Of a stretch of 64,000 nt of DNA, positions 8,931 to 18,015 are shown in pieces. The position numbers were made by a program, and so were the translations under genes. Source of the stretch: Piscinibacter defluvii (GTDB lineage Bacteria; Pseudomonadota; Gammaproteobacteria; Burkholderiales; Burkholderiaceae_C). Within the stretch, counting starts at the first letter, position 1, and each line of letters starts with the position of its first letter. The stretch spans positions 248,001 through 312,000 of the forward strand of contig NZ_RCHJ01000005.1 in NCBI RefSeq assembly GCF_004011805.1. Direction: 5' to 3'. The notes under the pieces were generated by a model. That model was not told the origin of the DNA, ran no database searches, and worked only from the letters and a program-made list of their open reading frames with translations.

Positions 8931-9950
8931 TCAGGAGCCCGTCGCCGCCTCGCGGTGGTATGTGGACACCCGCTCGACCTCGTTCTTCGACCCGAGCATC
9001 ACGCTCACGCGCTGGTGCAGCGCCGTCGGCACGATGTCGAGGATGCGCTGCGTGCCGTCGGTGGCGGCGCCGCCGGCCTGCTCGACGAGGAAGCTCATCG
9101 GGTTGGCCTCGTAGAGCAGGCGCAGCTTGCCCGGCTTGTCGGGCTCGCGCTTGTCCCAGGGGTACATGAAGATGCCGCCGCGCGTCAGGATGCGGTGCAC
9201 GTCGGCCACCATGCTGGCGACCCAGCGCATGTTGAAGTCCTTGCCGCGCGGGCCGTCCTTGCCGGCCAGGCATTCGTCGATGTAGCGCCGCATCGGCGCC
9301 GCCCAGTGGCGCAGGTTGGACATGTTGATCGCGAACTCCTTGGTGTCCGCCGGGATCTGCAGGTGGTCGGCGGTGAGCACCCAGGAGCCCATCTCGCGGT
9401 CGAGCGTGAACACCGCGACGCCTTCGCCCACCGTCAGCACCAGCATGCTCTGCGGGCCGAAGATGCAGTAGCCGGCGGCGGCCTGGGCGCGGCCGGGCTG
9501 CAGGAAATCCTGCTCGCTCACGCCGCGGTGGTGGCCCACCTTGCGCAGCACCGAGAAGATGGTGCCGATGCTGACGTTGACGTCGATGTTGCTCGAGCCG
9601 TCCAGCGGGTCGAACAGCAGCAGGTACTCGCCCTGCGGGTAGCGGTTGGGCACGAGGTGGATCGAGTCCATCTCCTCGCTGGCCATCGCGGCCAGGTGGC
9701 CGCCCCATTCGTTGGCCTCGATCAGCACCTCGTTGGCGATGATGTCGAGCTTCTTCTGCACCTCGCCCTGCACGTTCTCGGTGCCGGCCGTGCCCAGCAC
9801 CTCGCCGAGCGCGCCCTTGTTGACCGAGATCGCGATGGTCTTGCAGGCGCGCGCCACCACCTCGATCAGCAGGCGCAGCTCGGCCGGGATGTGGCCGTGC
9901 TCGCGCTGCTGCTCGACCAGGTATTGCGTCAGGCTGACTCGGCGTGCCAT
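8931..9950 (-). CDS. fbp: Fructose-1,6-bisphosphatase, class I
   Basis: A 339-residue class I FBPase, which hydrolyses fructose 1,6-bisphosphate to fructose 6-phosphate in gluconeogenesis and, where present, the Calvin cycle. Metal- and substrate-binding motifs are intact: the SEE acidic site, [12 protein letters not shown], and [14 protein letters not shown] followed by GGIFMYPWD. Length is normal. It lies downstream of pepN on the same strand with a 7-nt gap, so the pepN promoter probably also reads it. The neighbouring malic enzyme and ATP-citrate-lyase-like genes elsewhere in the window fit growth on organic acids, which would need FBPase. Confidence 0.97.
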   Translation of the reverse strand: MARRVSLTQYLVEQQREHGHIPAELRLLIEVVARACKTIAISVNKGALGEVLGTAGTENVQGEVQKKLDIIANEVLIEANEWGGHLAAMASEEMDSIHLVPNRYPQGEYLLLFDPLDGSSNIDVNVSIGTIFSVLRKVGHHRGVSEQDFLQPGRAQAAAGYCIFGPQSMLVLTVGEGVAVFTLDREMGSWVLTADHLQIPADTKEFAINMSNLRHWAAPMRRYIDECLAGKDGPRGKDFNMRWVASMVADVHRILTRGGIFMYPWDKREPDKPGKLRLLYEANPMSFLVEQAGGAATDGTQRILDIVPTALHQRVSVMLGSKNEVERVSTYHREAATGS

Positions 9951-9957
9951 GGTGTCC

Positions 9958-12645
9958 TCAATGTCCTTCCAGCGCGCGGCTCACCACCTCGCGCACGTCG
10001 TCGGAGAGTTCGGTGCGCGCGGCGACGCGGCTGATCGCCTCGCGCGCCGCGCTGCGACAGGGCTCGGCCAGGTGGCTCCAGCGGTCCATCGCGCGGGCGA
10101 TGCGCGCGGCCAGCACCGGGTTGATCGCGTCCAGCTCGATCACCCGCTCGGCCCAGAACACGTAGCCGGCCGCGTCGTGGCGGTGGAAGGCGGCCGGGTT
10201 CTCGGCGCACAGCGCGCGCACCAGGCTGCGCGCGCGGTTCGGGTTGGCGAGCGTGAAGTCCGGGTGCTTCATCAGCGCCTTCACGCGCGCGAACACGCGG
10301 CCCTCGCGCTCGGGGGCGGTGGCCTGCAGCTGGAACCACTTGTCGATCACCAGCGGCTCGTGGCGGAACATCTCGTGGAAGCGCGGCAGCGCCAGGTCGG
10401 CCATCTCCGAATGCGCCGCCAGCAGCGCCCACAGCGCGCCCTCGCGGTCGGTCATGTTGGTGGCGTCCTTGAAGCGCTGGTAGGCCTTGCCCTGCCACAG
10501 CACCTCGCCGCGCGCCGTGCCGTCCAGGCACAGCATCGCCAGCGCCAGGTTGGCCAAGGCGCGCTGGCCGGCGGACACCGGGTCGCTGCGGTAGCCGCCG
10601 CGCACCTGGTGCGCCTCCCAGGCCCAGGCCCAGTCGTCGCGCAGCGCATGCGCCAGCTGCAGCTGGAGCGCCTCGCGCGCGGCGTGGATCTTCTGCGGGT
10701 CGACCTGGCGGCACTGCTCGGCGATGAAGGTCTCGCTCGGCAGGGTCAGCACCAGGGCCTTGAAGGCGGCGTCGAGCGCCGGGTGGCGCAGCACGCCGCG
10801 CATCGCGTCGACGAACGCGGCGTCGGGCTGCGCCGGAATGTCGCCGTCGATTGCCGCCAGCAGCCGGTTCAGCGCCAGGCGCTGGCCGGCCTCCCAGCGG
10901 TTGAACGCGTCGGCGTCGTGCTGCAGCAGCACCAGCAGGTCGGCATCGCCCAGGTCGTCCGACAGGGTCACCGGCGCCGAGTAGTGACGCAGCAGCGAGG
11001 GCACCGGCTCGTCGTCCAGGTCGACGAAGGTGAACACGCTGCGCGGCTCCTCGAGCACCAGCACGCGCTCGGTGGGCGCCTCGCCGTCCTCGCCGTGGAA
11101 GCGCAGCGGCAGGGCGCGCCCGTCGCGTGCCAGCAGGCCCATCGCCAGCGGGATCACGTACGGCAGCTTGTCGGGCTGGCCGGGCGTGGGCAGGCCCTGC
11201 TGCGTGAGCTCGAGCGTGTAGCGGCGCGTCAGCGTGTCGTAGCGGCCGCGTGCGCTGACGCGCGGCGTGCCGGCCTGGCTGTACCAGCGCTTGAACTGCG
11301 GCAGCGCATGGGCCAGCGCCGAGCCCGGGTTGGCGTCGGCGATGGCCTGCGCGAAGTCGTCGCAGGTGACGGCCTGGCCGTCGTGGCGCTCGAAGTACAG
11401 CGTCATGCCCTTGGCGAAGCCCTCGCGGCCCACCAGCGTCTGCATCATGCGCACCACCTCGGCGCCCTTCTCGTAGACGGTGGCGGTGTAGAAGTTGTCG
11501 ATCGCCAGGTACTGGTCGGGCCGCACCGGGTGCGCCATCGGGCCGGCGTCCTCGGGGTACTGGCGCTCGCGCAGCATACGCACGTCCTCGATGCGCTTGA
11601 CGGCGCGCGCCGTCGGCGTTCCCGCCATGTCCTGGCTGAACTCCTGGTCGCGGAACACCGTCAGGCCTTCCTTCAGGCTGAGCTGGAACCAGTCGCGGCA
11701 GGTGATGCGGTTGCCGGTCCAGTTGTGGAAGTACTCGTGGCCGACCACGCTCTCGATGCCGGCGTAGTCGCCGTCGGTGGCGGTGGCGGGGTTGGCCAGA
11801 ACGTACTTCGTGTTGAAGATGTTCAGGCCCTTGTTCTCCATCGCGCCCATGTTGAAGTCGCCCACCGCGACGATCATGAAACGCTCGAGGTCGAGCTTCA
11901 GGCCGAAGCGCGCCTCGTCCCAGATGACGCTCGCGATCAGCGAGTTCATCGCGTGCTCGGTCTTCTCCAGGTCGCCGCGGCGCACCCAGACCTGCAGCAG
12001 GTGGTCCTGGCCCGAGCGCGTGCGCACGTGCTGCTGGCGCGCCACGAGATCCGCCGCGACGAGCGCGAACAGGTAGCTCGGCTTCGGGAAGGGGTCGTGC
12101 CACTTGGCGTAGTGGCGGCCGTTGTCCAGATCGCCTTCTTCGACCAGGTTGCCGTTGGACAGCAGCACCGGCCAGCGCTTCTTGTCGGCGCGTAGGGTGA
12201 CGGTGTACACCGCCATCACGTCGGGGCGGTCGAGGAAGTAGGTGATGCGGCGGAAGCCCTCCGCCTCGCACTGCGTGAAGAAGCCCCCGCCCGAGGTGTA
12301 GAGGCCCGACAGCGCGCTGTTCTTCTCCGGCGCGCAGGTGTTGCGGATCTCGAGCGTGAAGCGGCCCTCGGCGTCGCCGGCCGGCGGGTTGTCGATCACC
12401 AGCAGCGCGCCCTCGTGGCGGAACGAGACGCTTTGCCCGTCGGCCAGCACGCGCAGCAGCGTCAGGCCCTCGCCGTTGAGCACCAGCGGCTCGCCGGGGC
12501 GCTCGGCGTTGCGTTGCAGCGTCATGCGGCTGCTGACCAGGGTCTTGGCCGGGTCGAGGTCGAAGCTCAGCTCGACGTTGCGGATCCAGAAGGCCGGCGC
12601 GCGGTAGTCCTCGCGGCGCACGACCTGGGCGATGCCTTCACGCAT
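9958..12645 (-). CDS. pepN: Aminopeptidase N
   Basis: An 895-residue M1 family zinc aminopeptidase that removes N-terminal residues from peptides in the cytosol. The exopeptidase motif GAMEN is at 267-271, and the zinc motif HEYFHNW starts at H303, with the downstream third-ligand glutamate in [13 protein letters not shown]. The C-terminal alpha-solenoid of the PepN branch (about 550-895) is full length. The start at 12645 (MREGIAQVV) was chosen because it matches the family N-terminus. It overlaps the end of the upstream HAD gene by 8 nt, indicating translational coupling. Confidence 0.97.
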   Translation of the reverse strand: MREGIAQVVRREDYRAPAFWIRNVELSFDLDPAKTLVSSRMTLQRNAERPGEPLVLNGEGLTLLRVLADGQSVSFRHEGALLVIDNPPAGDAEGRFTLEIRNTCAPEKNSALSGLYTSGGGFFTQCEAEGFRRITYFLDRPDVMAVYTVTLRADKKRWPVLLSNGNLVEEGDLDNGRHYAKWHDPFPKPSYLFALVAADLVARQQHVRTRSGQDHLLQVWVRRGDLEKTEHAMNSLIASVIWDEARFGLKLDLERFMIVAVGDFNMGAMENKGLNIFNTKYVLANPATATDGDYAGIESVVGHEYFHNWTGNRITCRDWFQLSLKEGLTVFRDQEFSQDMAGTPTARAVKRIEDVRMLRERQYPEDAGPMAHPVRPDQYLAIDNFYTATVYEKGAEVVRMMQTLVGREGFAKGMTLYFERHDGQAVTCDDFAQAIADANPGSALAHALPQFKRWYSQAGTPRVSARGRYDTLTRRYTLELTQQGLPTPGQPDKLPYVIPLAMGLLARDGRALPLRFHGEDGEAPTERVLVLEEPRSVFTFVDLDDEPVPSLLRHYSAPVTLSDDLGDADLLVLLQHDADAFNRWEAGQRLALNRLLAAIDGDIPAQPDAAFVDAMRGVLRHPALDAAFKALVLTLPSETFIAEQCRQVDPQKIHAAREALQLQLAHALRDDWAWAWEAHQVRGGYRSDPVSAGQRALANLALAMLCLDGTARGEVLWQGKAYQRFKDATNMTDREGALWALLAAHSEMADLALPRFHEMFRHEPLVIDKWFQLQATAPEREGRVFARVKALMKHPDFTLANPNRARSLVRALCAENPAAFHRHDAAGYVFWAERVIELDAINPVLAARIARAMDRWSHLAEPCRSAAREAISRVAARTELSDDVREVVSRALEGH

Positions 12646-13315
12646 GGTGTTGTTCTCGCTTGCGGAGCAGGGAAGGGAGATCGAGGCCGGCGAAATCCGC
12701 CGCCGTGGCCAGCAGGTTGGGGTAGCCGGCAAAGGCCTCGGCCGGGAGCGTGGTGGTCAGCGCCACGGCGTCCATGCCGGCGCGCCGCGCGGCCTCCACG
12801 CCCAGCGGCGCGTCCTCGAACACGATGCAGCGCGCCGGCTCCACGCCGAGGCGGCGCGCGGCCTCGAGGAAGATGTCCGGCTCGGGCTTGCCGCGCAGGC
12901 CGTCGGCGGGCGAGGTGACCGTCTCGACCCACTCGCGGATCGGGAAGCGGCCGAAGGCGAGCGCCATGTTCTCCGGCGTCGAGGCGGTGCACACCGCCAT
13001 GCGCAGGCCGGCCGCCTTGGCCGCCTCGGCGAAACGCTGCGCCCCGCCGATCAGCGCCAGCGTGCGCGCGGCGATCTCGCGGTAGATCGCCTCCTTCTCG
13101 TCGGCCAGCGCGTCGATCTCGGCGCGGCTGGCGGCCGGGTACATCTCGGCCAGGATCTCGGCGTTGGTGCGCCCGGCGGTGGCCTTGAAGAAGGCGTCGG
13201 CGTCGATGGCCAGGCCGCGTCGCGCATGCCACTCGACCCAGGCGTCATGGTGGTGCGGCATGCTGTCGATCAGCGTGCCGTCGAGGTCGAACAGCAGGGC
13301 CTGCACGTCGCACAC
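12638..13315 (-). CDS. HAD-IA family phosphatase/phosphoglycolate-phosphatase-like
   Basis: A 225-residue HAD superfamily hydrolase. Motif I is LLFDLDGT with nucleophile D10 and acid/base D12, the helical cap is at about 18-85, motif II is AVCTAS, and motifs III/IV are KPEPDIFLEAARRL and CIVFEDAPLGVEAA. It most resembles beta-phosphoglucomutase and sugar-phosphate phosphatase relatives of subclass IA. The GTG start at 13315 lies 5 nt beyond the prfB stop, and its end overlaps the pepN start, so it is the middle gene of a prfB-HAD-pepN-fbp run. The phosphorylated substrate is unknown. Confidence 0.9.
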   Translation of the reverse strand: MCDVQALLFDLDGTLIDSMPHHHDAWVEWHARRGLAIDADAFFKATAGRTNAEILAEMYPAASRAEIDALADEKEAIYREIAARTLALIGGAQRFAEAAKAAGLRMAVCTASTPENMALAFGRFPIREWVETVTSPADGLRGKPEPDIFLEAARRLGVEPARCIVFEDAPLGVEAARRAGMDAVALTTTLPAEAFAGYPNLLATAADFAGLDLPSLLRKREQHHA

Positions 13316-13319
13316 GGCG

Positions 13320-14424
13320 TCAGACCCCCTGCTTCAGGCTGGCTTCGATGAAGGCGTCGAGGTCGCCGTCGAGCACCTTCTGCGTGTTGCTGATCTCGAC
13401 GTTGGTGCGCAGGTCCTTGATGCGGCTCTGGTCCAGCACGTAGCTGCGGATCTGGTGGCCCCAGCCCACGTCGGTCTTGCTGTCCTCGAGCTTCTGCTGC
13501 GCCTCGCGCTGCTTGCGCATCTCGTGCTCGTACAGGCGCGAGCGCAGCATCTGCCAGGCCTCGTCGCGGTTGCGGTGCTGGCTGCGGTCGTTCTGGCACT
13601 GCACGACGATGCCGGTCGGGATGTGCGTCAGGCGCACCGCCGAGTCGGTCTTGTTGATGTGCTGCCCGCCCGCGCCGCTGGCGCGGAAGGTGTCGGTGCG
13701 CACGTCGGCCGGGTTGATCTCGATCTCGATCGAGTCGTCCACCTCGGGGTAGACGAACAGGCTGGCGAAGCTCGTGTGGCGGCCGCCCGAGCTGTCGAAC
13801 GGGCTCTTGCGCACCAGGCGGTGCACGCCGGTTTCGGTGCGCAGCAGGCCGTAGGCGTACTCGCCCTCCACCTTGACCGTGGCGCTGCGGATGCCGGCCA
13901 CGTCGCCCTCGGTCTCCTCCATCACCTCGGCCTTGAAGCCCTTGCGCTCGCAGTACTTCAGGTACTGGCGCAGCAGCATCTGCGCCCAGTCGCAGGCCTC
14001 GGTGCCGCCGGCGCCGGCCTGGATGTCGATGAAGCAGTTGGCCGGGTCCGCCGGGTTGTTGAACATGCGGCGGAACTCGAGCTGCTCGACGATCTCGCGC
14101 AGCTTGGCGGTCTCGGCCTCGATGGCCGCGAGGCTCGCCTCGTCGCCATCGGCCTTGGCCATCTCGTACAGCTCGGTGTTGTCACCGAGGTTGCCCTCGA
14201 GGTGGCGGATGGTGTCGACCACCGTCTCGAGTGATTTCTTCTCGCGCCCCAGTTCTTGTGCGCGCTTGGGCTCGTTCCAGACGTTCGGGTTCTCGAGCGC
14301 CGCGTTGACCTCGTTCAGGCGCAGTGCCTTGCGGTCGTAGTCAAAGATACCTCCGCAGCGCGTCGGTGCGCGCGCTCAGGTCGGCCAGCATGTTGCCGAT
14401 CTGGTTGATGCGTTCGATGTCCAT
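13320..14424 (-). CDS. prfB: Peptide chain release factor 2, made by programmed +1 frameshift
   Basis: RF2 reads UAA and UGA stop codons. Synthesis starts at ATG 14424 ([13 protein letters not shown]) and runs 27 codons to CTT at 14346-14344. It meets an in-frame TGA at 14343-14341 and must shift +1 to continue with GAC at 14342, giving 367 residues. The stop recognition tripeptide SPF is at about 207-209 and the catalytic GGQ at 252-254. Both positions agree with other RF2 proteins. Codons 28 onward alone lack a start. The arrangement is the classic autoregulatory frameshift: low RF2 slows decoding of UGA and favours the shift. Confidence 0.97.
14340..14355 (-). promoter_or_regulatory. prfB programmed frameshift site
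   Basis: On the coding strand the site reads CGG AGG TAT CTT TGA C. The internal Shine-Dalgarno-like GGAGG lies 3 nt before the CTT shift codon, and UGA-C is the poor termination context typical of prfB. All elements match the canonical RF2 autoregulatory signal. Confidence 0.95.
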
Positions 14425-14608
14425 GGTGCGGGGCGCTCCGGAAAGGGGCGCATTCTCGCATGGTGGTCTGCGCACGCATCCTGGCAGTTCTTTCAGGCCG
14501 CGATTGCGGGTTTGCCCGATCCGGGGAAGCGCGCGGCCCGGCCCGACTTGTCAGAAAGCTGTAAGCCGTCTCGTCAGAAAGTCCTGCACTTTCCTTACAA
14601 GGGTGCGA

Positions 14609-14905
14609 ATGCTGCTGTTCGTCTCGTCGGTGAAGCTGGTGGCGGAGATCGCATTGCTCGCGCTGGCCGGGCAGTTCCTGCTCGCGCTGCTGGCCGGCGC
14701 CAGGCGCGAGCGCAACTTCTTCTACCGGCTCCTGCAGATCCTGACCAACCCGTTCGTGCGCGGCGTGCGCCTGATCACCCCGCGTGTCGTGCTGGACCGC
14801 CACATCCCGCTGGCCGCCTTCGTGCTGCTGGCGATGGTGTGGGCGATCGCGACCCTCGTGAAGATCAACCTCTGCCTGCAAGTCGGCGTGGAGCACTGCA
14901 AATGA
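14609..14905 (+). CDS. Small membrane protein, two predicted TM helices
   Basis: A 98-residue protein of unknown function. The ATG at 14609 was chosen because it opens a typical membrane helix (about residues 8-29); a second helix covers about 66-88. Between them is a basic segment, ARRERNFFYRLLQILTNPFVRGVR. It shares an ATGA overlap with the TPR protein gene at 14902, so the two are translated together. It may be a membrane partner of the TPR protein, which is inference from coupling only. Confidence 0.75.
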   Translation: MLLFVSSVKLVAEIALLALAGQFLLALLAGARRERNFFYRLLQILTNPFVRGVRLITPRVVLDRHIPLAAFVLLAMVWAIATLVKINLCLQVGVEHCK

Positions 14906-15474
14906 ATCTCGCCTACACCGGCCACAAGCTCAAAGCCCTGGCGCTGCTCGTGCTGGGCCGCCAGGCCGCCGCCGAGGCGGTGTTCGACGCCATGCTGGCG
15001 CAGTTCCCCGGCGACGCCTATGCGCTGGCCAGCCGGGCCCACCTGCGTGCCCAGCGCGGCGCGCGCGACGCCGCCATCGCCGACCTGCAGGCGCTGGTGG
15101 CCGCGCACCCGGCGCGCAGTGCCGCGGACTGGTTCAACCTCGCCTTCATGCTCGAGGAGGCCGACCGGGTGGACGACGCCGAGGCCGCCTTCCGCCGCGC
15201 CGTCGAACTCGACGACAAGCTCGACCGCGCCTGGTACGGCCTCGGCCTGACCCTGATCCGCCAGCGCCGCTTCGACGAGGCCGTCGCCGCGCTGAAGCGC
15301 AACACCGAACTGCAGCCCATGAGCCCGTACGGCTGGTACCAGCTGGCCCGGGTGCACGTGGACCGCCACGAACCCGAGGAGGCGCGCCGGATCATCCGCC
15401 ACCTGAAGGGCTTCGAGCCGAAGGTCGCCGCGCAGCTCGAGCGCGAGACCGGGCTCGCGGTGCAGGAGTCGTAG
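14902..15474 (+). CDS. TPR repeat protein
   Basis: A 190-residue protein consisting mostly of tetratricopeptide repeats. One repeat covers about 85-118 (ADWFNLAFMLEEADRVDDAEAAFRRAVELDD), one 119-152 (AWYGLGLTLIRQRRFDEAVAALKRN), and a third lies beyond. TPRs mediate protein-protein contacts. It has no signal peptide. The start overlaps the stop of the small membrane protein gene by 4 nt, and the symporter operon follows after 51 nt. Partner and role are unknown. Confidence 0.85.
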   Translation: MNLAYTGHKLKALALLVLGRQAAAEAVFDAMLAQFPGDAYALASRAHLRAQRGARDAAIADLQALVAAHPARSAADWFNLAFMLEEADRVDDAEAAFRRAVELDDKLDRAWYGLGLTLIRQRRFDEAVAALKRNTELQPMSPYGWYQLARVHVDRHEPEEARRIIRHLKGFEPKVAAQLERETGLAVQES

Positions 15475-15525
15475 CAGCAAGAGGGCCGGGCCATCCCCGG
15501 AAGAGAGTACGTCGGAGGCATATCG

Positions 15526-15786
15526 ATGCAGCAACTGACAGAGAGGCACCACCAGTACTGGCGCAAGAATCTGAGGATCACCGGCATCCTGCTGGCGATC
15601 TGGTTCGTCGTCACCTACGTGGTCGGGTTCTACGCACGCGAGCTGAACTTCACCTTCTTCGGCTGGCCGTTCAGCTTCTGGGTCGCGTCCCAGGGCGCGC
15701 TGATCGTCTATGTCGTCATCATCTGGTTCTACGCTCGCTACATGAACAAGCTGGACCAGGAACACGGCGTCGCCGAGGAGGAATGA
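15526..15786 (+). CDS. DUF4212 small subunit of sodium/solute symporter
   Basis: An 86-residue protein with two membrane helices (about 19-39 and 51-70), matching the DUF4212 family encoded directly upstream of VC_2705-type SSS symporters. The conserved core FFGWPFSFWVASQGALIVYVVIIWFYA spans the second helix region. It ends 1 nt before the symporter start, with GGAGG just ahead of that ATG, so the two are co-translated. It likely stabilises or regulates the permease in the inner membrane. Confidence 0.92.
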   Translation: MQQLTERHHQYWRKNLRITGILLAIWFVVTYVVGFYARELNFTFFGWPFSFWVASQGALIVYVVIIWFYARYMNKLDQEHGVAEEE

Positions 15787-15787
15787 C

Positions 15788-17911
15788 ATGGCAGGCCTAG
15801 GATTCGAACACGCCGCAGGCTCCAACGCCGCGGCCAACCGGGCGTTCAAGCAGCAGCTCAACAAGGTGTACGGCTGGTACACCGGCGGCTTCATCGTGTT
15901 CATCGTCGTGCTGGCAGTGCTCGAGCAGATGGGGCTGCCGCGCAACTGGATCGGCTTCATCTTCCTGCTCGCCACCGTCGCGCTGTACGCCGGCATCGGC
16001 ATCATGAGCCGCACCACGGACGCGGCCGAGTACTACGTGGCCGGGCGCCGCGTGCCGGCGGTCTACAACGGCATGGCCACCGGCGCCGACTGGATGAGCG
16101 CGGCCAGCTTCATCGGCATGGCCGGCACGCTCTACCTCACCGGCTACGGCGGCCTGGCCTTCATCATGGGCTGGACCGGCGGCTACTGCCTGGTGGCGCT
16201 GTTCCTCGCGCCCTACCTGCGCAAGTTCGGCCAGTTCACGATCCCCGACTTCCTCGGCGCACGCTACGAGGGCAACCTGCCGCGCTTCATCGGCATCCTG
16301 GCGGCGATCCTGTGCTCCTTCACCTACGTGGTGGCGCAGATCTACGGCGTGGGCCTGATCACCACGCGGCTGTCGGGCCTGGCCTTCGAGATCGGCATCT
16401 TCGTCGGCCTGGGCGGCATCCTGGTGTGTTCGTTCCTGGGCGGCATGCGCGCCGTCACGTGGACGCAGGTGGCGCAGTACATCATCCTGATCATCGCCTA
16501 CATGGTGCCGGTGGTCTGGCTGTCGGTGAAGCAGACCGGCGTGCCGATCCCGCAGGCCGTCTACGGCTACCAGCTGCAGAAGGTCACCGAGGCGGAGAAG
16601 CGGCTGAAGGACGACCCGAAGGAGAAGGAGGTCATCGCCGCCTTCAAGGCCAAGGCCGAGGAGTTCGACGCCAAGCTGAAGGACATCCCGGCGGCGCTGG
16701 CGGCCGACAAGGCGGCGGCGCAGAAGAAGCTGGCCGACCTGAAGGAGGCCAACGCCCCGCTCGCGGACGTGCAGGCTGCCGAGAAGGCGCTTGCCGCGCT
16801 GCCGGCCACCGAGGCCGACGCGAAGAAGGCCTGGACCGCGGCCAAGACCGCCAACGAGGGGCGCGCCAAGCCGCTGGCGGGCATGCCGGTGCACTCGCAG
16901 CAGTTCGCCGGTGACCCGAACGGCGACGAGAAGGCGAAGAAGACCTACGACGAGTCGCGCCGCAACTTCCTGGCGCTGACCTTCTGCCTGATGGTCGGCA
17001 CGGCCGCGCTGCCGCACATCCTGATGCGCTACTACACCACGCCGTCGGTGAAGGAGGCGCGTGAGTCGGTCACCTGGTCGCTGTTCTTCATCTTCCTGCT
17101 CTACTTCACCGCGCCGGCCCTGGCGGTGCTGGTCAAGTACGAGGTGTTCAACGTGCTGGTGGGCACGCCGTTCGACAAGTTGCCGGGCTGGATAGCGCAA
17201 TGGGGCAAGGTCGACCCGGCGCTGCTGTCCGTCACCGACATCAACAAGGACGGCATCTTCCAGCTCGGCGAGATGCGCATCGGCGGCGACATCATCGTGC
17301 TGGCCACGCCGGAGATCGGCGGGCTGCCCTACGTGATCTCGGGCATGGTGGCCGCGGGCGGCCTGGCGGCGGCGCTGTCCACCGCCGACGGCCTGCTGCT
17401 GACGATCGCCAACGCGCTCTCGCACGACCTGTACTACAAGATGATCGACCCGAACGCGCCCACCGCGCGCCGCGTGACGATCTCCAAGGTCCTGCTGCTG
17501 GTGGTGGCCCTCGCGGCCGCGGCGGTGGCGGCGCAGAAGCCGGCGGACATCCTGTTCCTGGTCTCGGCGGCGTTCTCGTTCGCGGCGGCGGCGTTCTTCC
17601 CGGCGCTGGTGCTGGGCGTGTTCTGGAAGCGCGCCAACAAGTGGGGCGCCTCGCTGGGCATGATCGCCGGCCTGGGCACGACCTTCTACTACATGGTCAC
17701 CACCCAGCCGTGGCTGCGCGGCATCTTCGGCGTCACCTCGCCGGTGGAGCTGTGGTGGGGCATCCAGCCGATCTCGGCCGGCCTGTTCGGCGTGCCGATC
17801 GGCTTCGCGGTGATCATCATCGTGAGCCTGCTGACCCCGGCCCCGCGCCGGGACACGCAGGAGCTGGTCGAGCATGTCCGGTATCCGGACCTGAAGCTCG
17901 CGCGCGGCTGA
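15788..17911 (+). CDS. Sodium:solute symporter (SSS, VC_2705 family) with a long hydrophilic insert
   Basis: A 707-residue inner-membrane permease of the solute:sodium symporter family, related to the acetate permease ActP. Core SSS features are present: the EYYVAGRRVPAVYNGMATGADWMSAASFIG block near residue 77 and FTIPDFLGARY. Residues 262-390 are an unusual hydrophilic Ala/Lys/Glu/Asp-rich insert, probably helical. Residues 484-495 (DINKDGIFQLGE) fit the EF-hand calcium loop DxNxDGxxxxxE. The insert makes the protein about 130 residues longer than a usual member of roughly 550-580. The likely substrate is a short monocarboxylate such as acetate, inferred from the family. A strong terminator follows. 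Confidence 0.93.
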   Translation: MAGLGFEHAAGSNAAANRAFKQQLNKVYGWYTGGFIVFIVVLAVLEQMGLPRNWIGFIFLLATVALYAGIGIMSRTTDAAEYYVAGRRVPAVYNGMATGADWMSAASFIGMAGTLYLTGYGGLAFIMGWTGGYCLVALFLAPYLRKFGQFTIPDFLGARYEGNLPRFIGILAAILCSFTYVVAQIYGVGLITTRLSGLAFEIGIFVGLGGILVCSFLGGMRAVTWTQVAQYIILIIAYMVPVVWLSVKQTGVPIPQAVYGYQLQKVTEAEKRLKDDPKEKEVIAAFKAKAEEFDAKLKDIPAALAADKAAAQKKLADLKEANAPLADVQAAEKALAALPATEADAKKAWTAAKTANEGRAKPLAGMPVHSQQFAGDPNGDEKAKKTYDESRRNFLALTFCLMVGTAALPHILMRYYTTPSVKEARESVTWSLFFIFLLYFTAPALAVLVKYEVFNVLVGTPFDKLPGWIAQWGKVDPALLSVTDINKDGIFQLGEMRIGGDIIVLATPEIGGLPYVISGMVAAGGLAAALSTADGLLLTIANALSHDLYYKMIDPNAPTARRVTISKVLLLVVALAAAAVAAQKPADILFLVSAAFSFAAAAFFPALVLGVFWKRANKWGASLGMIAGLGTTFYYMVTTQPWLRGIFGVTSPVELWWGIQPISAGLFGVPIGFAVIIIVSLLTPAPRRDTQELVEHVRYPDLKLARG

Positions 17912-17932
17912 TCCCGTCACGCTTCCTCAACC

Positions 17933-17968
17933 GGCCCCGCTCGCCCGAGCGGGGCCTTTTTCTTTCTT
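17933..17968 (+). terminator. Rho-independent terminator after the symporter operon
   Basis: GGCCCCGCTCG-CC-CGAGCGGGGCC makes an 11-bp GC stem, followed directly by TTTTTCTTTCTT. It lies 22 nt after the symporter stop and is the clearest intrinsic terminator in the window. Confidence 0.95.
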
Positions 17969-18015
17969 GACGCAGACGGGCTCCCACGGCGCCGTCCGGC
18001 CCTAGCATCGCCGCC

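Noticed and set aside
7612-9114. Plus-strand frames opposite the TIR-M15 gene
   Set aside because: No domain similarity, and they are antisense to a protein with complete TIR and M15 motifs.
17967-18008. TTGACG and TAGCAT as a promoter for the DUF294 gene
   Set aside because: The spacer is 30 nt, far beyond the 16-18 nt needed, and TTGACG overlaps the upstream terminator's T-tract.
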